This document shows positions 1 through 8,225 of a DNA stretch of 64,000 nt, one piece after another. Position numbers and translations under genes: made by a program. The stretch's first letter is position 1, and every line of letters starts with the position of its first letter. Source of the DNA: Candidatus Gastranaerophilales bacterium (GTDB lineage: Bacteria; Cyanobacteriota; Vampirovibrionia; Gastranaerophilales; Gastranaerophilaceae); assembly GCA_944324395.1 (NCBI GenBank), contig CALUWC010000004.1:103120-167119 (forward strand), read 5' to 3'. The notes under the pieces were generated by a model. That model was not told the DNA's origin. It did not search any database and saw only the letters and a list, made by a program, of their open reading frames with translations.

Positions 1-803
1 GAAAAAATAAACGGACGGGATTTGTTTATCAAAAAGTCAATTAAAATTTCTGAACCTACAGCAAAGGCACCCATTGATCCGACAGATTTTCCAAATGTTC
101 CGACAACTAAATCAACGTCATCAAGTATTCCTAAATCTTCGGCTACTCCCAGTCCTTTTTCTCCAAAAACTCCAAAGGCATGAGCTTCGTCTATAATTAA
201 ATTACAATTATACCTTTTCTTCAATTCAACAAGTTTTTTCAAATCTTCAATATCACCGTCCATTGAAAAAACACTTTCTGTTATTATAAATGCATTTTTA
301 TAATTTTCACGCTCTTTTATTAAAAGTTTTTCCAAAGCTTCCATGTTATTGTGCGGAAATCTAAAAAATTTACCTTCCGATAATCGCATACCGTCAATTA
401 TACTTGCATGATTTAATTTATCAGAAAAAATAACATCACCTTTCTGATTCAAAGCACTTGAAATTCCTACATTAGCATGATATCCGCTGTTGAATAATAA
501 TGCAGCTTCTTTCTTATATAAACTTGATAAAAGATTTTCCAACTCTTTATATATTGGCAAAGTTCCGGTCAAAAGGCGGGATGAAGCACTGCCAAAAGAA
601 AATTCATACCCTGCAAAATCTAAAAATTCTTTAGTAATTTCTTTATTATCCGCAAAATTCAAATAATTATTTGATGATAGATTTAAAAGTTTTCGTCCCT
701 TGTAATAAATATATTTTTTATCTTTATTCTCAAAATCTTTTAAATCCCTAAAATGCGAATGTTTTTTTAATTCTTCCAATATATATTGATAGTCATTATA
801 CAT
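1..803 (-). CDS. bioF: 8-amino-7-oxononanoate synthase (partial, C-terminus off window)
   Basis: PLP-dependent alpha-oxoamine synthase that condenses pimeloyl-thioester with L-alanine in biotin synthesis. The reading frame opens at ATG 803 and runs off the left edge. The visible part has the family core: an SSNNYL segment near the N-terminus, NSGYHANVG, a DEAHAFGVFG segment (cofactor-binding Asp, His), and GTFGKSVGS with the Schiff-base lysine at about residue 239, close to its usual place in BioF. The close relative Kbl (2-amino-3-ketobutyrate CoA ligase) cannot be fully excluded without the C-terminus. There is no SD before ATG; a -35/-10 pair sits immediately upstream, suggesting a leaderless transcript. 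Confidence 0.85.
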   Translation of the reverse strand, partial: MYNDYQYILEELKKHSHFRDLKDFENKDKKYIYYKGRKLLNLSSNNYLNFADNKEITKEFLDFAGYEFSFGSASSRLLTGTLPIYKELENLLSSLYKKEAALLFNSGYHANVGISSALNQKGDVIFSDKLNHASIIDGMRLSEGKFFRFPHNNMEALEKLLIKERENYKNAFIITESVFSMDGDIEDLKKLVELKKRYNCNLIIDEAHAFGVFGEKGLGVAEDLGILDDVDLVVGTFGKSVGSMGAFAVGSEILIDFLINKSRPFIF

Positions 804-809
804 AAAACT

Positions 810-838
810 AATTTATGACAAACGGGCAACTATTTCAA
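810..838 (-). promoter_or_regulatory. putative leaderless promoter of bioF
   Basis: Read on the minus strand: TTGAAA, 17-nt spacer, TAAATT, then AGTTTT and the ATG of bioF. The -10 box lies 6 nt from the start codon, so the expected transcription start is the ATG itself. No SD sequence is present. Confidence 0.5.
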
Positions 839-854
839 TATATAAGCAAACAAT

Positions 855-881
855 AAAAAAGAACTCCATATACGGAGTTCT
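855..881 (-). terminator. rho-independent terminator of the murA operon
   Basis: Perfect 8-bp stem AGAACTCC/GGAGTTCT with a 6-nt loop. On the minus strand it is followed by TTTTTT. It lies just downstream of the small gene at 903-1247. Confidence 0.85.
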
Positions 882-902
882 AACCTACTATTAAACTACC
901 TT

Positions 903-1247
903 CTACTTTTCTATATGAATATTTTTACTTTCGTATTCTATACCCATTTCTTTCAATGTTTTAATGAAATTCTGAGCACAAATTCTTTGAGCTTCCGGCG
1001 GAACAATTCGTAATATTTCAACAGTTCTGGATATCACCGGATCTTTATCATACCAACGGTTATTTGCATTTACAGGTTTAACCATTGCATAAAATTTATC
1101 AATCGTTTCTTTTGAAACTTTTTCTTCGATTTTTTGTAAGAAAATTTCTGCCTGAGCTCTTAATTCTGTTTGATAGTTTCTTAAAAGCTCAATAACTTCT
1201 AATAATAACGGGTCATGATCGTACCAACGTTTATAAGTAGGACTCAT
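903..1247 (-). CDS. small protein with duplicated RWYDxDP motif, unknown function
   Basis: 114-aa protein that I do not recognise. It contains two copies of a short module: KRWYDHDPLLLEVIELLR near the N-terminus and NRWYDKDPVISRTVEILR in the second half, each followed by a predicted helix. The repeat suggests an internal duplication and perhaps a two-fold pseudo-symmetric helical fold. It has no signal peptide or membrane segment. The gene overlaps the 3' end of murA by 17 bp, has a strong SD (GGAGGG), and is followed by a clear terminator, so it is the last gene of a murA operon. A role in peptidoglycan synthesis is possible only from context. Confidence 0.7.
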   Translation of the reverse strand: MSPTYKRWYDHDPLLLEVIELLRNYQTELRAQAEIFLQKIEEKVSKETIDKFYAMVKPVNANNRWYDKDPVISRTVEILRIVPPEAQRICAQNFIKTLKEMGIEYESKNIHIEK

Positions 1248-2550
1248 TATGTGTACCCTCCGTTAGGTTTATCGGGGAATCGTCATTTCTTCGTTCAATT
1301 TTCCCTCCTAACAATCTTATCTTATTTTCAAAATTTTCGTATCCTCTATCTATATGATGTAGTTTTTCAACAACAGAATTACCTTCTGCCATCAATGCGG
1401 CAACAACCAAAGAAGCTCCAGCTCTTAAATCACTGGCTGTTAATGTAGCTCCTGTAAGTTTTTTAACACCTTTTACAATAGCATGATTACGATCTTGATG
1501 AATATCTGCACCCATTCTGTTTAAATCAGGAACTTGCATAAACCTGTTTTCATAAAGACTCTCGGTTATAATACCAACACCGTTTGCCGTCGTTAAAAGT
1601 GTCATCGCCATTGACTGCAAATCTGTAGGAAAACCTGGATAAGGCTGGGTTACAAAATTTATTGAATTTAGCCTGTTTTTACAGCTGACTTCCATTGAAG
1701 TCGGATCCAGTAATTTGATATTTGCACCCATCTTCAATAATTTATCAGTAAAGAATGTTAAATGTGCAGGGTAAATATCTCTAATAATACCTTTACCTTT
1801 AGTTGCAATAATAGCTGTCATAAAAGTTCCGGCCTCAATTCTATCCGGAATTGTTGTATATTCTATCGGATGTAAATCAGATTGTTTAACACCATTTATA
1901 ATAATTTCAGAGGTTCCAGCTCCGTTTACATCTGCGCCCATAGCATTTAAAAAGTTTGCCAAATCAACAATCTCAGGTTCCTGAGCAGCATTTTGAATTC
2001 TTGTGGAGCCTTCTGCCAAAACAGATGCCAGCATAATATTTTCAGTAGCACCAACAGACGGTATATCCAAATAAACCTCCGCACCAATTAGTCTGTTAGT
2101 TTTTGCATGAACATAACCGTTTTCAATTTTTATTTTTGCACCAAGTGCCTCTAAACCTCTAATATGGAAATCAACTCTTCTTTCACCTATTGCACAGCCA
2201 CCTGGTAAAGCTACCTTTGCCTCTTTACATCTTGATACTAATGCTCCTAAAACAATAAAAGATGCTCTCATCTTACTTACAAGTTCGTAACTTGCAGTAA
2301 TACTTGTAATATCAGTAGCATCTATTGTTAAAGACTTTTCTTCTTTATTATAACTTGTTTTGGCACCCAATTGTTCAATTACACTAAGCATAATCTCAAC
2401 ATCCGTTAATGCCGGAACATTATATATTTTAGATTCACCTTTTACTAAAAGTGCTGCGGCCATCAATTTTAATACAGAATTTTTAGCGCCGCCTATAGAT
2501 ACTTCACCTTTTAATGGGGTTCCGCCTTTTATATAATATCTTTCTACCAA
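1231..2550 (-). CDS. murA: UDP-N-acetylglucosamine 1-carboxyvinyltransferase
   Basis: First committed step of peptidoglycan synthesis: transfers enolpyruvate from PEP to UDP-GlcNAc in the cytoplasm. The 439-aa length is normal for MurA. The N-terminal GGAKNS places the conserved Lys23-Asn24, and LPGGCAIGERR contains the catalytic, fosfomycin-targeted cysteine at residue 119, so this is the Cys-type enzyme. The start is TTG at 2550, supported by a GGAGG Shine-Dalgarno 5 nt upstream. It is co-transcribed with the overlapping small gene downstream. Confidence 0.95.
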   Translation of the reverse strand: MVERYYIKGGTPLKGEVSIGGAKNSVLKLMAAALLVKGESKIYNVPALTDVEIMLSVIEQLGAKTSYNKEEKSLTIDATDITSITASYELVSKMRASFIVLGALVSRCKEAKVALPGGCAIGERRVDFHIRGLEALGAKIKIENGYVHAKTNRLIGAEVYLDIPSVGATENIMLASVLAEGSTRIQNAAQEPEIVDLANFLNAMGADVNGAGTSEIIINGVKQSDLHPIEYTTIPDRIEAGTFMTAIIATKGKGIIRDIYPAHLTFFTDKLLKMGANIKLLDPTSMEVSCKNRLNSINFVTQPYPGFPTDLQSMAMTLLTTANGVGIITESLYENRFMQVPDLNRMGADIHQDRNHAIVKGVKKLTGATLTASDLRAGASLVVAALMAEGNSVVEKLHHIDRGYENFENKIRLLGGKIERRNDDSPINLTEGTHNESYL

Positions 2551-2711
2551 TTTTGCCTCCGAAAGAAATCTTTATCATATCTTCACTATACATAATAATA
2601 CAATCTCGCTGTATTGTTGTAAATAAATTAAATTATGTAAAGATTGTATATACTCAAAAAAGCAATATTCTCATAAAAATTTTCTTTATATAAATACGGG
2701 GAAATTAGAAT

Positions 2712-5057
2712 ATGGGGATTGTAAAATTATTAACAGGTACAATTAAAGCTGCTGTAAAAGAAGCAGATATTACAACAGCAGCCGTTAAAGCAGTTGAAAA
2801 AACAACAACTGCAGTTATCACCAAAGCCGCCGGAACAGTATCGGAAACTTTACCTGATATTGTAAAAAGCATAAATACAAATGCAAAATATTATCAGTAT
2901 TCTCCAAGAACACAACAAAAAGTACAGCAATTAAGAGAATTTATTTTTAAATATGCAAACAAAAAAAATAATCCGCAAATTTTCAATACTCATGAAGAAT
3001 ACATAAAAAATCTTATAAATTACTGTTCTGATGAAAATATGGTTTATACTATCGTCTGCAATATAGATAATTACAATAAATACCGAAATTTAGAAAAAAA
3101 ACTGTTTCAGGAATTCAAAAACGCAAAATATCTGACATTTAGAGATAAACAATCTGTTTTAACAAATTTAACTGTAATGGGATATACAGACCCGAAAAGT
3201 TTTAGAAATCTGATTAAATCAAAAGGAATAGATGAAATTATAGCCGGACGGCTCAACATAAGTTATATTAAAGACCTCAAATCAACTGATAAAATTGATG
3301 AAAATTACTTTTACAAATTATTTGACAATATTGAAAAAGCAACAAATGAAAGACTTGTTAAATCCGGTCTTGATAAAACTGCAGTGAATAAATACTTAAA
3401 AATTTTTGACGATGAAATATGCCTTAATCCTGATTTTGTGAATGAATTTATTACAAAACTGGAAAAAATCCAAAATCCTGAACTTACAAATAAAATTTTA
3501 AACAAATTTTCACTAAACAAAAACTTTAAAAATTTCGGATATAAAGAAGTTCTAAAACTTATTGATAAAGCAGCAGAATATCCTGAAATTGTAGAAAAAG
3601 TATTACAAATTCAAAAAACAACTCCGGGTATGGCTAATCATTATGCAAATTTCCTCATTAATAAAAAAATACCGGAAACCGAAGATTTATTTAATTACTA
3701 TTTAAAATTTGAAAAGGCACATTCTGATGTATGCCAACCTGAAACATTATCTTGTATGTGCGAATTTATTAAAATGGGCGGAGATAAAAATTTATTAAAA
3801 GAAATCTGTGAAAAAGCAGCAAAATTGAATAATCCTGAGCTAATTCCCGATATTTGCATGAATGCGAACAAAAACAATTTCAATATGTTAAAAACAATGC
3901 TGAAAAACAATTTATTTGACATCGAAAATATTTTTAAATTTAAAATGAATGCAATTCCGCCGTTTGATAAAAACTTGACAGAAAAAGCTTATAAAGAAAC
4001 TTTCCTTCCGTTGTTGCAAGCAACAGAAAAAAATAAGATGCCGTACGGTGCAAAAATTTATATTGCAGAAAAAATTGCCAAAATGCAGATTAAAAATCCT
4101 GCACAATTTGCAAAACTGCAAAATACAAAAATTTTAGACTTGATAAAAGAGGGAAAAGTACATCCGAGAATTCTTGAAGGTTATTCTCCGGAAAAAGATT
4201 TTTATGCGGAAGTATATTCTGATATTCAAAAACTTTTAAACAATGAAAGTCTTATTAAAAAATTTGACACAACAAAAGATATTTTGCAAAAAACAACAGC
4301 AGGAGATGTTATTTCAGTTAAAGGCAAACTCTACATAAACAATAACGGTCATCTTGAACAGTGGAATATGACAGAAGAAAAATTTAATGAATTGTTCCCG
4401 CTTGTCGACAGATTTTCAACTATACAGGGTTTAGATGACTGTTATTTTATAAGCCCGCTTGATGCAATGTACAAAAATCCCAAAACAAGAGGACAATATT
4501 ACAAAATGTTTGAACAAAAGGGAAATGATATTTCTGTTACAATTCCTGTTTATAAAAATTATTACGGAGAAGTTATATTTCCAAACGGACAGATAGATGT
4601 TCAAGATTTTAGTGCAAATGCTGCAAAAAATGTTCAAATGCTTGAACAAGCTTATGCCCGTACTGCATTAAGAACACCACAGGAAGTAAAAAGTCAGGAG
4701 ATATTAAATCCGTTGACTACAGATAATTTAGAATATTTGCAAAATCGCATTAAAAGCGGGCAACTAGAATGTTCAATGCGAGAGTTATTATCTGATAATG
4801 TTTTTATCAGAAATTTTGAAGATAAAAAACAAATTGAACAAATATTAAATGATTTTGCTAATAATAAAAGAACTATTATTCAGGAAGGTTTTGAAACCGA
4901 CAGAGGCTACGGACATGCCAGAACTGTTGTATCATTCAATCCTCAAACAAAAACCGTAACTGTTATTGATCCAACAAGAACAGTATTTGAAGAAACAATT
5001 CCGCTTGATGAATTTTTACAAAAAATTTATAGTATTACCGTTGCAAGGCTGGCATAA
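2712..5057 (+). CDS. large protein with C-terminal calpain/papain-like cysteine protease domain
   Basis: 781-aa protein. Residues 1-60 are Ala/Thr-rich and helical, with no classical signal peptide. Residues ~60-520 are Lys/Asn-rich alpha-helical, resembling helical-repeat scaffolds. The C-terminal ~230 residues look like a calpain (C2)-type papain fold: GLDDCYFISPLDAM places a candidate nucleophile at Cys577 at the start of a helix, GYGHARTVVSF gives His735, and VIDPT gives Asp753 where calpains have their third catalytic residue. Family assignment is by motif only. The SD is GGGGAAA and the gene is monocistronic, convergent with gloA. Plausible roles are a secreted or surface protease or an effector acting on other cells. 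An inactive, structural role is also possible. Confidence 0.6.
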   Translation: MGIVKLLTGTIKAAVKEADITTAAVKAVEKTTTAVITKAAGTVSETLPDIVKSINTNAKYYQYSPRTQQKVQQLREFIFKYANKKNNPQIFNTHEEYIKNLINYCSDENMVYTIVCNIDNYNKYRNLEKKLFQEFKNAKYLTFRDKQSVLTNLTVMGYTDPKSFRNLIKSKGIDEIIAGRLNISYIKDLKSTDKIDENYFYKLFDNIEKATNERLVKSGLDKTAVNKYLKIFDDEICLNPDFVNEFITKLEKIQNPELTNKILNKFSLNKNFKNFGYKEVLKLIDKAAEYPEIVEKVLQIQKTTPGMANHYANFLINKKIPETEDLFNYYLKFEKAHSDVCQPETLSCMCEFIKMGGDKNLLKEICEKAAKLNNPELIPDICMNANKNNFNMLKTMLKNNLFDIENIFKFKMNAIPPFDKNLTEKAYKETFLPLLQATEKNKMPYGAKIYIAEKIAKMQIKNPAQFAKLQNTKILDLIKEGKVHPRILEGYSPEKDFYAEVYSDIQKLLNNESLIKKFDTTKDILQKTTAGDVISVKGKLYINNNGHLEQWNMTEEKFNELFPLVDRFSTIQGLDDCYFISPLDAMYKNPKTRGQYYKMFEQKGNDISVTIPVYKNYYGEVIFPNGQIDVQDFSANAAKNVQMLEQAYARTALRTPQEVKSQEILNPLTTDNLEYLQNRIKSGQLECSMRELLSDNVFIRNFEDKKQIEQILNDFANNKRTIIQEGFETDRGYGHARTVVSFNPQTKTVTVIDPTRTVFEETIPLDEFLQKIYSITVARLA

Positions 5058-5058
5058 T

Positions 5059-5442
5059 TTACCAGACAACTTTTTCTATTATTTCGATTTCATATCCGTC
5101 AGGATCCTGAACAAAAGCTATTTTAGAACCCTTACCGTTCAAATCAAACGGCTCATATAAATATCTATACCCTAAAGAATTAAGTTTTTCGCTGAATTTA
5201 TCCATTGATTCAACTGAAAACGCTAAATGACCAAAACCACTACCCAACTCATAACCATTTTCGGGAGTTTCGTCATTGGCAGTCAATTCCAATTGTGTTG
5301 TACCATCTTCATCATTCAAAAAATATAACCAGCAATCATCTAATCTCTTTTTATGATCCAATTTCATATTTAAAAGTTCTATATAAAACTTTAAGCTTTT
5401 TTCAATATCCTTAACCCTTATCATTGTGTGTAATAATTTCAT
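5059..5442 (-). CDS. gloA: lactoylglutathione lyase (glyoxalase I)
   Basis: 127-aa VOC-fold metalloenzyme that isomerises the hemithioacetal of methylglyoxal and a thiol. It has two beta-alpha-beta-beta-beta modules with the four metal ligands in their expected places: His5 (LLHTMIRV), Glu in QLELT, His in GHLAFSV and Glu in YEIEIIE near the C-terminus. N- and C-terminal sequences match the E. coli-type enzyme. The SD GAGGAG lies 9 nt before ATG. The gene ends 1 nt from the end of the convergent protease-like gene. Confidence 0.9.
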   Translation of the reverse strand: MKLLHTMIRVKDIEKSLKFYIELLNMKLDHKKRLDDCWLYFLNDEDGTTQLELTANDETPENGYELGSGFGHLAFSVESMDKFSEKLNSLGYRYLYEPFDLNGKGSKIAFVQDPDGYEIEIIEKVVW

Positions 5443-5526
5443 TATATTTTCTCCTCTTTTGATAATATTATAACATAAACAAGCCTTCTACTCTGACTGT
5501 TTGCTTTTTGCTGAAAGCAAAAAATA

Positions 5527-5552
5527 AAAGACCGACATTTTAATCGGTCTTT
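5527..5552 (-). terminator. rho-independent terminator
   Basis: Stem AAAGACCGA/TCGGTCTTT with an 8-nt loop. On the minus strand a T-rich run follows. It terminates the small gene at 5586-5777. Confidence 0.85.
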
Positions 5553-5585
5553 AAAATATGCTTTTATTATGTAAATGTAAATACT

Positions 5586-5777
5586 TTATTTTTTTACATC
5601 ATCTTTTATAACAATTAAATTATTCATAATTTTCATAGCACAGGTAGGAAGAACAACATGTTCCAAACCGTCAGCAATACCAATAATTTTACCGGCACCT
5701 AGAACAACTTCTTCACCCTTGTACATGAATTTGTAGTCTGTATCTCTGTCTGAACGAATTGTAATTTTTTCTGACAT
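5586..5777 (-). CDS. small conserved-looking protein of unknown function
   Basis: 63-aa protein, predicted mostly beta (MSEKITIRSDRDTDYKF...), with one Cys and no signal or membrane segment. I do not recognise the family. It is very likely real: it has an AAGGGG SD, a near-consensus promoter 35-63 nt upstream and its own terminator. That gives a compact monocistronic unit probably expressed at high level. Confidence 0.7.
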   Translation of the reverse strand: MSEKITIRSDRDTDYKFMYKGEEVVLGAGKIIGIADGLEHVVLPTCAMKIMNNLIVIKDDVKK

Positions 5778-5811
5778 ATATTTACCCCTTCAATACTGGT
5801 TACAGTAAAGT

Positions 5812-5840
5812 ATTATACTTTATTTTTTAAGAAAAATCAA
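5812..5840 (-). promoter_or_regulatory. sigma70-type promoter of the 63-aa gene
   Basis: On the minus strand TTGATT, 17-nt spacer, TATAAT. The expected start leaves a ~28-nt leader carrying the AAGGGG SD. Confidence 0.8.
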
Positions 5841-5967
5841 GCTTGTACTTGAAAAATATTATAATAATACAGTTTTAAGATTTTTTTTCATTGTAAATGA
5901 AAGATCGATAAAAAGCATATAAATATTTAGGGTGTAAAAAACAAAGCGGTCGTTTTTTCCATTTATA

Positions 5968-6912
5968 TTAGTCATTTAAGCTTCCTTCTTCTTTTTTTAT
6001 AATTTCTAAAACTTCAGGATATTCTTTTAACATAATGTTATATGCTGCCTGATTTGTTACTCCAAATCCGCCTTTATCATTATTTTGTTTACAAAGTCCA
6101 AAATCTTGAGATCCTTCAATACAATATATATTTGCATTAAACCCTTTTACTATTTTAATTTTCTTATGATTGAGTATTAGCATAAACCAAAAATAAACAT
6201 CATCATGTGTTGGTATCAAAGATAAGAATTTTTTTGTGTCATAAATATCTTTAAAAAAACACCCAGGAGGATATAAGCACCCTCCACAGCCAACTATTTG
6301 ATTTAAATAACTTGGTTTAAAATAATTTTTATAATCAGTTTGCCTTTCAGATAAACGGATTAATTTATCATTTTTTAAATTTACTCTAATTGCTCTTCTT
6401 GCATAAACTAAATTTGGATTTTTTAAATATTCATTATATAAACTTTCAATCCAGTCTTTATCATAATAAATATCATCATCTGCTGTTATTATAATGTCAT
6501 TAGGATATAAATTTAATGTAGGAATTAGTTTTTTATAAGAACGTAAATCTTCACACCAATTTATCATTAACCCAAAATTTTTTAGATCTAACAATTCATC
6601 TGGAAGATCTTTTTCCTTGTTAGGGAACTGTTCATTTGCTAACCATAAAATAATTTTATCCGGTTTTACAGATTGATTTAATATAGTGTTAATTGTTTTA
6701 ACAACAATATTTATACGTTTAGGAAATGATGTTAACGAAACAATTATTTCAGGTTTTCTTTTAGTTTTAGTTATACCAAGTGATGTTGTTTGTTTATAGT
6801 CAAAATATTGTTTATGTTTCAATCTTATACGTATATTAAAAATTTTAATAATATAATGAGAATCTATATCTTTAATATAAAAATATTTTGAAAAAATTTT
6901 TAACATAAACAT
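5968..6912 (-). CDS. GT-A-type glycosyltransferase
   Basis: 314 aa. Residues 54-80 (EIIVSLTSFPKRINIVVKTI) look like the nucleotide-sugar entry strand of a GT-A fold. ITADDDIYY at 143-150 provides the metal/nucleotide-binding DDD motif (145-147). KDWIESLYNEYLKNPNLV and the later GCGGCLYPPGCF segment are typical of bacterial polysaccharide transferases. The first ~45 residues are a short lead-in also seen in other surface-glycan enzymes. It most likely adds a sugar to a capsule or LPS glycan; the donor is unknown. It reads outwards from the regulatory repeat at 6929-7020 and has a weak SD. Confidence 0.75.
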   Translation of the reverse strand: MFMLKIFSKYFYIKDIDSHYIIKIFNIRIRLKHKQYFDYKQTTSLGITKTKRKPEIIVSLTSFPKRINIVVKTINTILNQSVKPDKIILWLANEQFPNKEKDLPDELLDLKNFGLMINWCEDLRSYKKLIPTLNLYPNDIIITADDDIYYDKDWIESLYNEYLKNPNLVYARRAIRVNLKNDKLIRLSERQTDYKNYFKPSYLNQIVGCGGCLYPPGCFFKDIYDTKKFLSLIPTHDDVYFWFMLILNHKKIKIVKGFNANIYCIEGSQDFGLCKQNNDKGGFGVTNQAAYNIMLKEYPEVLEIIKKEEGSLND

Positions 6913-6949
6913 ACCAATATAGTTACATAAACATCACTTTTTATTTCTA

Positions 6950-6978
6950 ATATTACATTAACAAAGTTCAAAAGTAAA
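6950..6978 (-). promoter_or_regulatory. promoter of glycosyltransferase 5968-6912 (left repeat)
   Basis: On the minus strand TTTACT, 17-nt spacer, TAATAT, giving a leader of about 31 nt. The same promoter, with TATGAT as -10, recurs in the right repeat upstream of licD. Confidence 0.7.
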
Positions 6979-6995
6979 CATAATTGTCCTATTTT
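6967..6995 (+). promoter_or_regulatory. promoter of xre-GT2-GT8 operon
   Basis: TTCAAA, 17-nt spacer, TATTTT, overlapping the opposite promoter. The -10 box lies inside the palindrome at 6988-7004, so a protein bound there would block it. Confidence 0.5.
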
Positions 6996-7004
6996 AGAAG
7001 TAGG
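6988..7004. promoter_or_regulatory. palindromic operator, left copy
   Basis: Imperfect palindrome CCTATTT-TAG-AAGTAGG (one mismatch) covering the xre -10 box and abutting its SD. The right copy is perfect. The adjacent XRE regulator is the obvious candidate ligand. Confidence 0.6.
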
Positions 7005-7011
7005 GGAATAT

Positions 7012-7335
7012 ATGCATATTGATAAAAGATTTATTGGTCAAAAAATTAAAGAATATCGCAAAAAGGAAAAACTTTCTCAATTGGAACTGGCAGAAAAAGT
7101 CGGACTTTCCGACAAGCACATTGGAAGAATTGAGGCAGGTAAATATCTCCCTAATTTCATAAATTTCATAAATATACTTGAAGTTTTAAATATAAATTTT
7201 TCAGACTTAGGTATAAAAATCAAGCAACAGGAAAACAAAAATAAAATGGAATTATTAAAGCTTATCTATACATCTAATGACAAAGAAATAAACCTGTATT
7301 TGAAACTTATTAAAACATTAAAAGAGGATTTTTAA
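7012..7335 (+). CDS. XRE-family transcriptional regulator
   Basis: 107 aa. The N-terminal Cro/CI helix-turn-helix covers residues ~8-62 (IGQKIKEYRKKEKLSQLELAEKVGLSDKHIGRIEAGKYLP). A Lys/Glu-rich helical tail follows, probably for dimerisation. SD AGGGG lies 5 nt from ATG. It is the first gene of an operon with two glycosyltransferases (2-nt gap to the next). A palindrome lies over its own promoter and a second copy lies upstream of licD, so it probably autoregulates and controls the outward-facing glycan genes (inference). Confidence 0.9.
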   Translation: MHIDKRFIGQKIKEYRKKEKLSQLELAEKVGLSDKHIGRIEAGKYLPNFINFINILEVLNINFSDLGIKIKQQENKNKMELLKLIYTSNDKEINLYLKLIKTLKEDF

Positions 7336-7337
7336 AA

Positions 7338-8225
7338 ATGAATAATAGACCTTTAGTTTCTGTTATAGTGCCTGTATATAATGTTGAAAAATATCTTTCA
7401 AGATGTTTAGATTCTCTTATTAACCAAACTTTGAAGAATTTAGAAATAATCTGTATAAATGACGGATCAAAAGATAATTCAATAAAAATTTTGGAAGAAT
7501 ATTCTCAAAAAGATAACAGAATAATTATTTTAAACCAAGATAATGCCGGCTTGTCTGCTGCCAGAAATAATGGCATGAACCATGCAAAAGGAGAGTATAT
7601 AGGATTTGTAGACTCTGATGATTGGGTTGATTTAGATTTTTTTGAAAAACTTTATAATGCGGCTAAAAAATACGGTTGTGATATTGCTGCTGCCGATTTC
7701 ATAAGAGAACACCCGAAAAGAAAGAAAAAACGTCTTAATATAACAGAAGAAAAAGTTTATCAAAGACCCGAAGAAAAATATTTGATTTGTAAAACATATA
7801 GAGAAGGCTGTGTTTGGAACAAAATTTACAAAACAGAATTTCTAAAATCAATAAATTTGAATTTTGTAAAAGGAATGTATTATGAAGATAGAGATTTTAC
7901 GGCACGTTCTCTTTATTTTTCAGACAAACTTGTAACTGTTCCCGATACATTCTACAGATATTTTGTCAATCCCAAATCTATTGTTAAAAAAGGGTTGAAT
8001 AAAATTCAAAATGAACATTATGTGTTAGTACGTCAACAGGTTTTGCAATTTATTATTGAACACAATATAAATGTTCCTGACGGTTTATACAAAGCAGAAA
8101 AATATAATTTTAAAATATTCGGCAAAACATTGTTTTCAATAAAAGAAAGTACAAAGTCAGAATATGTATTTTTGTTTGGCAAGATAAATATATTTAGGTA
8201 TAAGAAAAAGGGAAAAAATGTCTAA
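7338..8225 (+). CDS. family 2 glycosyltransferase
   Basis: 295 aa, GT-A fold. LVSVIVPVYNVEKYLSRCLDSL at the N-terminus, NDGSKDNS (~residues 42-49) for nucleotide binding, GLSAARNNGM, and DSDDW (~residue 95) as the metal-binding DxD-type motif. It resembles WcaA/EpsJ-like transferases of exopolysaccharide or LPS O-chain synthesis; donor and acceptor are unknown. SD AGAGGA. It overlaps the next gene by 8 bp, so translation is probably coupled. Confidence 0.92.
   Translation: MNNRPLVSVIVPVYNVEKYLSRCLDSLINQTLKNLEIICINDGSKDNSIKILEEYSQKDNRIIILNQDNAGLSAARNNGMNHAKGEYIGFVDSDDWVDLDFFEKLYNAAKKYGCDIAAADFIREHPKRKKKRLNITEEKVYQRPEEKYLICKTYREGCVWNKIYKTEFLKSINLNFVKGMYYEDRDFTARSLYFSDKLVTVPDTFYRYFVNPKSIVKKGLNKIQNEHYVLVRQQVLQFIIEHNINVPDGLYKAEKYNFKIFGKTLFSIKESTKSEYVFLFGKINIFRYKKKGKNV

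Larger units (their letters stand above)
6929..7020. repeat. left copy of ~92-bp inverted regulatory repeat
   Basis: The reverse complement of 6929-7020 matches 9026-9117. The first 67 positions differ at only 3, and a further exact block of 14 lies at the far end. The copy contains the divergent promoter region between the glycosyltransferase (5968-6912) and the XRE gene, including the first three codons of the latter. Confidence 0.9.
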
